From Desulfobacteraceae bacterium (GTDB lineage: Bacteria; Desulfobacterota; Desulfobacteria; Desulfobacterales; Desulfosalsimonadaceae), in NCBI GenBank assembly GCA_021737545.1, contig JAIPDT010000004.1:1-49234 (forward strand): a stretch of 49,234 bases of DNA. The letters run 5' to 3'. Positions 44,734 to 49,234 of the stretch are shown here, one piece after another (position 1 is the stretch's first letter; every line of letters begins with the position of its first letter). A program made the position numbers and the translations under genes. The notes beneath the pieces are model-generated. The model was not told the origin of the DNA and made no database searches. It was given only the letters and a program-made list of their open reading frames with translations.

Positions 44734-44739
44734 TATAAT
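44734..44739 (+). promoter_or_regulatory. Candidate -10 box ahead of lpxC
   Basis: A perfect TATAAT lies 95 bases before the lpxC ATG in the 248-base divergent gap with comM. The best -35 candidate (TTGTTC) has a 19-base spacer, which is long, so this is tentative. Confidence 0.3.
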
Positions 44740-44833
44740 CCGTTATATGAAATATTAAGTAAAAGTATACATGCACGCAGAACCATCAGATTTTTTGTGA
44801 TATTCATATAATTCAACAGGACGACAGATCCCT

Positions 44834-45727
44834 ATGGGACTATATAAAAGACAGCGGACACTGGCGGCACCGGCTTCTTTTGCCGGCCGGGGTCTGCATT
44901 CGGGTAAAACAGTAGAACTTACAGTACATCCTGCAGCTCCTAACTTCGGCATAAGGTTCAAACGCGTGGACCTTCCGGCAAAACCTATGGTGGCGGGTCA
45001 CTTCAACCGGGTGGTTGACACCAGCCTTGCCACTGTTATAGGGGAAAACGGGTGCATCGTCTCCACCATTGAACACCTGATGGCCGCTCTTGCGGGGCTT
45101 TCCATCGACAACGCCCTTGTGGAAATCGATGATTATGAGCTGCCCATCATGGACGGCAGCGCCGCGATGTTTACCAGGACCATCCGGGAAAAGGGCATTG
45201 TGGAACAGGACGCGCCGAGATTCTACTTTGTAATCAGGGAACCTATTATTCTGGAAAACGGAGACAAATCGGTCTGCCTCTATCCAGATAACCGCAGGAT
45301 AATTTCATGTATTATCGAGTTCGATCACCCGATCATCGGCCGCCAGAGCTATGAATTCGAACTGGACGACGAGCAGTTCGAAACCGAGATTTCCGGGGCC
45401 CGGACATTCGGATTCATGCAGGAGCTCGAGCTTTTAAAATTTTATGGACTGGCAAAAGGCGGCTCATTGGAAAACGCTGTGGCAATAGACGAAAACGGGG
45501 TAATCAACGAAGAGGGGCTGCGCTGGCCCGACGAATTCGTCCGGCACAAGACCCTGGACTGCATAGGGGACTTTTCCCTGCTGGGCATGCCCATTCTCGG
45601 CCGCATAGTTCTCTACAAATCCGGGCACAACTTCAACCACGAGTTTTTAAAAACATTTTTCAAGAAAAAAAAATGCTGGCAAACTGCAACCATTGAGACA
45701 ATGGACGCCGCAGCGGTTTGCCGTTAA
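44834..45727 (+). CDS. lpxC: UDP-3-O-acyl-N-acetylglucosamine deacetylase LpxC
   Basis: The committed step of lipid A synthesis, removing acetate from UDP-3-O-acyl-GlcNAc; a cytoplasmic zinc enzyme. The metal and catalytic residues are all visible: STIEHLMAAL (E80, H81), RHKTLDCIGD (H238, D242) and KSGHNFNHEF (general-acid histidine). Its 297 residues match the family. The ATG at 44834 has AGGA about 13 bases upstream. It begins a rightward set continuing with a DUF4390 protein and an NtrYX-like pair. Presence shows a true LPS outer membrane. Confidence 0.96.
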   Translation: MGLYKRQRTLAAPASFAGRGLHSGKTVELTVHPAAPNFGIRFKRVDLPAKPMVAGHFNRVVDTSLATVIGENGCIVSTIEHLMAALAGLSIDNALVEIDDYELPIMDGSAAMFTRTIREKGIVEQDAPRFYFVIREPIILENGDKSVCLYPDNRRIISCIIEFDHPIIGRQSYEFELDDEQFETEISGARTFGFMQELELLKFYGLAKGGSLENAVAIDENGVINEEGLRWPDEFVRHKTLDCIGDFSLLGMPILGRIVLYKSGHNFNHEFLKTFFKKKKCWQTATIETMDAAAVCR

Positions 45728-45780
45728 ACCGCGAGACAGGCATACCTTATATACGTCCCGATCCGCTTTCCGGAGAAAAA

Positions 45781-46359
45781 ATGGCGAAACGTTGCCTTAT
45801 GATAAAATTATTTGCGGTATTTTTGCTGCTGGCAGCCGCAGCTCCGGCCGGGCTTTATGCCCAGCAGGCCCGGCTTACCGACATGGTGGCGGGAAGCAGC
45901 CACGGCAAACTGCTTTTCTTCGTCAAGGTCGAGGGCGCCTTTACCGAAAAGATGAGGCAGGCGATATTAAACGGTATTCCGACATCCTTTTCATTCATAA
46001 TTGTTTTGGAAAAAATAAACCCCCTGTTTCTGCCGAATAATACCCTGGCGGAAAAGAGGGTCACCCACACCGTTAAGTATGAAACATTAAAAAAACAATT
46101 CACTGTAAAACGTTCCCGGCAGGATGACAATCAGACCCTGACCACAGACTCCTTTGAAGAAGTTCGACAATGGATGTCGGAGATTAAAAGCCTGCCTATC
46201 GCCCCTATCAAAATTCTGGAAAAGAACAATCGCTACCGGATCAGGGCCAGAGCGGAACTCGACAAGGTGGAACTGCCTTTTTACCTGGATTATATTTTCT
46301 TTTTTGTTTCCCTGTGGGATTTTAAAACCGACTGGCACAACATTGAATTCGTTTATTGA
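45781..46359 (+). CDS. DUF4390-family exported protein
   Basis: A 192-residue protein with a signal peptide (MAKRCLMIKLFAVFLLL, ending near LYAQQ). The mature part is beta-rich: LLFFVKVEGAFTEKMRQAI, TVKYETLKKQFTVKR and RIRARAELDKVELPFYLDY. This matches the DUF4390 family, commonly found directly upstream of NtrY-like sensor kinases; its function is unknown. I chose the ATG at 45781, preceded by GGAGAAAA, over an upstream ATG overlapping lpxC. It lies 51 bases ahead of the kinase. I infer a periplasmic partner or ligand-side component of that kinase. Confidence 0.82.
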   Translation: MAKRCLMIKLFAVFLLLAAAAPAGLYAQQARLTDMVAGSSHGKLLFFVKVEGAFTEKMRQAILNGIPTSFSFIIVLEKINPLFLPNNTLAEKRVTHTVKYETLKKQFTVKRSRQDDNQTLTTDSFEEVRQWMSEIKSLPIAPIKILEKNNRYRIRARAELDKVELPFYLDYIFFFVSLWDFKTDWHNIEFVY

Positions 46360-46410
46360 TGAAACCCGGCAGAAACGACCGGAAATGTTTTTTATGCAAA
46401 ACGTGCGTAA

Positions 46411-48648
46411 ATGAAATCGAATCGCTATATCATTCCCAAGCCTCCTGACTCCGCGTCCGACCGGATTCGAAGAAAAAGGGACTTCGTACTCATTGGCATT
46501 GTGATGGTTGCGGTCGGTCTGCTATCCTATCTGACCATCAGGCCCATGATGAGCGGCATGCATATCCCGATATCCAACATGATAATGATGTTCATCCTGA
46601 TCAACATCAACATGCTGCTCATCATTTTGCTGATATTTCTGGTTTTCCGCAATATAGTCAAGCTGTTCTACGAAAGGCGCAGCAGGGTTCCGGGCACCAA
46701 ACTGCGCACAAAGCTGGTGGCGGCCTTTATATCTCTTAGCCTGCTGCCTGCAGGCGTGCTTTTTGCCTTTTCGCTGCATTTTATCACCACCAGCATAGAG
46801 TTCTGGTTCCAGGTCCCCATTGAACAGGCCCTGGACGACTCGCTTGCTGTGGGAAGGAGTATGTACCAGCATGTTGAGAACAACAACCGGTTTTTCCTGG
46901 AAAAAGCAGCCTACCAGATCGAGACCCGCAATCTGCTGGAGCCTGAAAAAAAATCCGATCTGGACAATTATATCCAGATCGTCCAGCGGGAATTCAACCT
47001 TGATGCAGTGGAAGCCTACAACCACGATTTCAAACGCCTAACCAGCTCCACAGCCGAACGGCTGCCGGAAAAAGTCCTCTCGGAAGTGGACGCCAACCAT
47101 TTAAAAAAGGCCTTGACAGGGTCGGCAAAAACTTCTTCCACTTCGGAACTGCTTTCGCACGGCGAGCTGATCCGCAACATATCCGCGGTGCCTTTTGGTG
47201 CAAAGGAAAAAAGTGCCGAAGGCTTCGTGGTAATCAGCGTTCTTTTGCCGGCGGACATGGCCGAACATCTTCAGTCCATATCAAGGGGGCTGGAAGAATA
47301 CAAACAGACCAAGATGTTAAAACAGCCCATACGTATGACCTATTACATCACCCTTTCAGTTGTGGCCATGCTGGTGGTGTTCTGCGCAATATGGGTTGGA
47401 ATGTATCTATCTCGCTCCATTACCATACCCATCATGGAATTGGCCGAAGGGACCCGGAAAGTAGCGGAAGGCGACCTTACCTATAACATAAACGTGGTAG
47501 CTGACGATGAAATGAAAGCCCTTGTTGATTCATTCAACAAAATGACCCGGCAACTGCGGTTTAACCGCAGGGAACTGGAATATTCAGCCAGAAAGCTCTA
47601 TGAACAGAACATGGAAATCGAGGATCGGCGGCGCTACATGGAAATTGTTCTAAACAATGTTTCCACAGGCGTAATTTCCATTGACGCAAACGGCATGATC
47701 ACAACAATAAATGCCTCGGCCGAGCAAATGCTTCGGATCGACGCCGCGGATGTGATCAAAAAAAACTACAGAAACCTGTTCGAAGAGCCGCACCCCAAAC
47801 TGGCGGCGGAAATAACGGAGCGGTTTTCAAAACATTCCGAAGACAGTGTTTCCAAATCTCTTAATCTCTCGGTCGATGGCCAGCGCAGAAGCTTCAAGGT
47901 CAACTTCAACTCTCTTAAGGACGAATCAGGCCGCCACATGGGTATAGTCATGGTTTTCGATGATTTGACCGAACTGGAAAAAGCCCAGCGAATGGCAGCC
48001 TGGCGTGAAGTGGCAAGACGGATCGCCCACGAAGTGAAAAATCCGCTGACCCCTATTTCCCTGTCCGCCCAGCGCCTGAAACGGAAGTACCAGAAAGAGA
48101 TCAAAGACCCGGTTTTCGAGGAATGCACCCAGACCATAATCGATCACACAGATATGATAAGAAACCTGGTAAACGAATTTTCATCCTTTGCCAGATTCCC
48201 CACCGCAGAACCCGTCCCCTGCGAGTTGAGCCCCATCATTCATGAATCAGTAGCCCTCTATCGGGAGGGGCACCCGGAAATTGAATTTTCAGTGCGAATC
48301 GCCGATAATCTGCCACAGCTAAACATTGACAGGCAGCAGATAAAGCAGAGCATGATCAACCTAATCGACAATGGCATTGCCGCCATCCAGGACCGCGGCA
48401 GAATCAGCATAACAGCAGACAAGGACGAAACCGGCGAGAATGTCCGCATCACGGTAGCTGACACCGGCTCCGGGGTCTCTGCGGAAGATAAGCCCTACCT
48501 GTTCGACCCGGATTTCACCACCAAAAAATCCGGGATGGGGCTGGGACTCGCTATTGTCAGTACCATCGTGGCGGATCATCACGGAAGAATCATCACGGAA
48601 AGCAACGATCCGCAGGGGACAAAATTCATAATTGAGCTACCGGTATAA
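46411..48648 (+). CDS. NtrY-like membrane sensor histidine kinase
   Basis: A 745-residue kinase. N-terminal helices lie at about 25-45 and 58-80, a third at about 107-125, then an extracytoplasmic sensor region (about 130-310) and a fourth helix near 312-335. HAMP follows (SRSITIPIMELAEGT, 335-390), then PAS (VSTGVISIDANGMITTINAS, about 420-520). The HisKA H-box RRIAHEVKNPLTPI has the phosphorylated histidine at 540. The ATPase domain has NLIDNGIAAI (N box, ~650), VADTGSGV and GMGLGLAIV. Domain order matches NtrY. The ligand is unknown. Its partner is the regulator starting at 48787. Confidence 0.94.
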   Translation: MKSNRYIIPKPPDSASDRIRRKRDFVLIGIVMVAVGLLSYLTIRPMMSGMHIPISNMIMMFILININMLLIILLIFLVFRNIVKLFYERRSRVPGTKLRTKLVAAFISLSLLPAGVLFAFSLHFITTSIEFWFQVPIEQALDDSLAVGRSMYQHVENNNRFFLEKAAYQIETRNLLEPEKKSDLDNYIQIVQREFNLDAVEAYNHDFKRLTSSTAERLPEKVLSEVDANHLKKALTGSAKTSSTSELLSHGELIRNISAVPFGAKEKSAEGFVVISVLLPADMAEHLQSISRGLEEYKQTKMLKQPIRMTYYITLSVVAMLVVFCAIWVGMYLSRSITIPIMELAEGTRKVAEGDLTYNINVVADDEMKALVDSFNKMTRQLRFNRRELEYSARKLYEQNMEIEDRRRYMEIVLNNVSTGVISIDANGMITTINASAEQMLRIDAADVIKKNYRNLFEEPHPKLAAEITERFSKHSEDSVSKSLNLSVDGQRRSFKVNFNSLKDESGRHMGIVMVFDDLTELEKAQRMAAWREVARRIAHEVKNPLTPISLSAQRLKRKYQKEIKDPVFEECTQTIIDHTDMIRNLVNEFSSFARFPTAEPVPCELSPIIHESVALYREGHPEIEFSVRIADNLPQLNIDRQQIKQSMINLIDNGIAAIQDRGRISITADKDETGENVRITVADTGSGVSAEDKPYLFDPDFTTKKSGMGLGLAIVSTIVADHHGRIITESNDPQGTKFIIELPV

Positions 48649-48786
48649 GAAAATGGCAAGTGAGGAGCGGCAAGTGTTATGGGGGGCGGGGGATAGGGCA
48701 TGGAATTAACGTTCAGATTAATATTATTTATTTGCAATTTGAAAGGCGGATCCAAACAAACTTTAAAAAAATAAGGAAAGCGGTGT

Positions 48787-49234
48787 ATGTTCCCAACCAT
48801 TTTAATAGTTGATGACGAGGAATCCATTTTAAAATCATTGAGCGGTATCCTTATGGATGAAGGATTTGAAACCATTACCGCCACAAACGGATATGAAGCA
48901 CTCCAGCGCATAGAAGAACAGGCCCCGGATCTAGTGCTGCTCGATATATGGATGCCCGGACTTGACGGAATCGACACCTTAAAGGAGATAAAAAACCAGC
49001 ACCCCCATGTCCAGGTAGTTATGATAACAGGACACGGCACCATTGAAACAGCGGTCAATGCCACGAAAATGGGGGCATACGATTTTATCGAAAAGCCTCT
49101 TAATATCGACCGGGTAATTGTAGCCATAAACAACGCCTTAAACTTCCGGCGTTTGGAGGAGGAAAACCGGTTTCTGCGGAAAAGAACCATTGAAAAATAT
49201 GCCATTACCGGTCATTGCCCCGCTACGGTGGAGC
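48787..49234 (+). CDS. NtrX-like response regulator, N-terminal part (cut by the window edge)
   Basis: Open to the right edge, with 149 codons visible. Residues 1-120 are a receiver domain: ILIVDDEESILKSL (acidic pair), the phospho-acceptor D53 in LVLLDIWMPG, MITGHGTIE, and YDFIEKPL with the conserved lysine. The following RRLEEENRFLRKR is the usual linker into a sigma54 AAA+ domain, and YAITGH resembles the start of that domain's entry. A full NtrX-like activator is inferred beyond the window. AAGGAAAG precedes the ATG. The 138-base gap from the kinase gene holds a G-rich tract. Confidence 0.88.
   Translation, partial: MFPTILIVDDEESILKSLSGILMDEGFETITATNGYEALQRIEEQAPDLVLLDIWMPGLDGIDTLKEIKNQHPHVQVVMITGHGTIETAVNATKMGAYDFIEKPLNIDRVIVAINNALNFRRLEEENRFLRKRTIEKYAITGHCPATVE

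Noticed and set aside
1-49234. CRISPR arrays, rRNA or tRNA genes.
   Set aside because: No regularly spaced direct repeats and no tRNA- or rRNA-like sequence were recognised; the repeats found are palindromic and dispersed.

Overview
The window looks like a chromosomal segment of a mesophilic, Gram-negative sulfate-reducing bacterium of the Desulfobacterota, most likely within or near Desulfobacterales. The basis is a full set of genes for activation and reduction of sulfate to sulfite (sat, aprBA, qmoABC), outer-membrane biogenesis genes (lpxC, tamA/tamB, an Lpp-like lipoprotein), selenocysteine synthesis (selA), cobamide genes and a B12-dependent ribonucleotide reductase. The lineage is inferred from gene content and protein character; no database search was possible.

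Layout. 1-4.1 kb (minus): ahcY, selA and a degenerate-GGDEF/TPR protein in a row. 4.3-9.6 kb (plus): a giant UvrA with four ABC modules. 9.6-11.5 kb (minus): a phosphoesterase, an L,D-transpeptidase and a lysine-ended lipoprotein. 11.7-18.3 kb (minus): tamB then tamA, with a perfect 56-base palindrome translated in frame inside tamB and a deleted histidine-kinase remnant overlapping the tamB start. 18.6-22.5 kb (plus): B12-dependent ribonucleotide reductase, an AEC transporter and a Na+/Ca2+ exchanger family protein. 22.5-25.1 kb (minus): an SLC12-like permease.

25.1-28.5 kb: a scar-rich stretch. It holds an internally deleted REP-associated transposase unit with terminal inverted repeats, a headless PflX-like radical SAM gene, a likely cobamide-remodelling TIM barrel (CbiR), a cobalamin riboswitch with terminator, a 198-base foldback element, a dispersed 47-base repeat, and cobT. 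28.7-31.3 kb (plus): sat, an unrecognised 97-residue protein, a strong terminator and a second TIM-barrel protein. 31.3-33.6 kb (minus): an RNase H-like protein overlapping a GAF-sigma54 activator. 33.7-41.3 kb (minus): aprB-aprA, a terminator-like hairpin, then qmoA-qmoB-qmoC. 41.7-44.6 kb (minus): alr and comM/yifB. 44.8 kb to the right edge (plus): lpxC, a DUF4390 protein, an NtrY-like kinase and the start of its response regulator.

How it works together. Sat makes APS, AprBA reduces it to sulfite, and QmoABC supplies electrons from the menaquinone pool. CbiR and CobT under B12 control fit an organism that needs a specific cobamide, used by among others the B12-dependent reductase. TamA/TamB, Lpp with its transpeptidase, LpxC and Alr are envelope functions. 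The least explained material is the family of palindromic and foldback repeats (in tamB, before cobT, at 11.6, 25.1, 30.4 and 43.0 kb) and the small protein behind sat.
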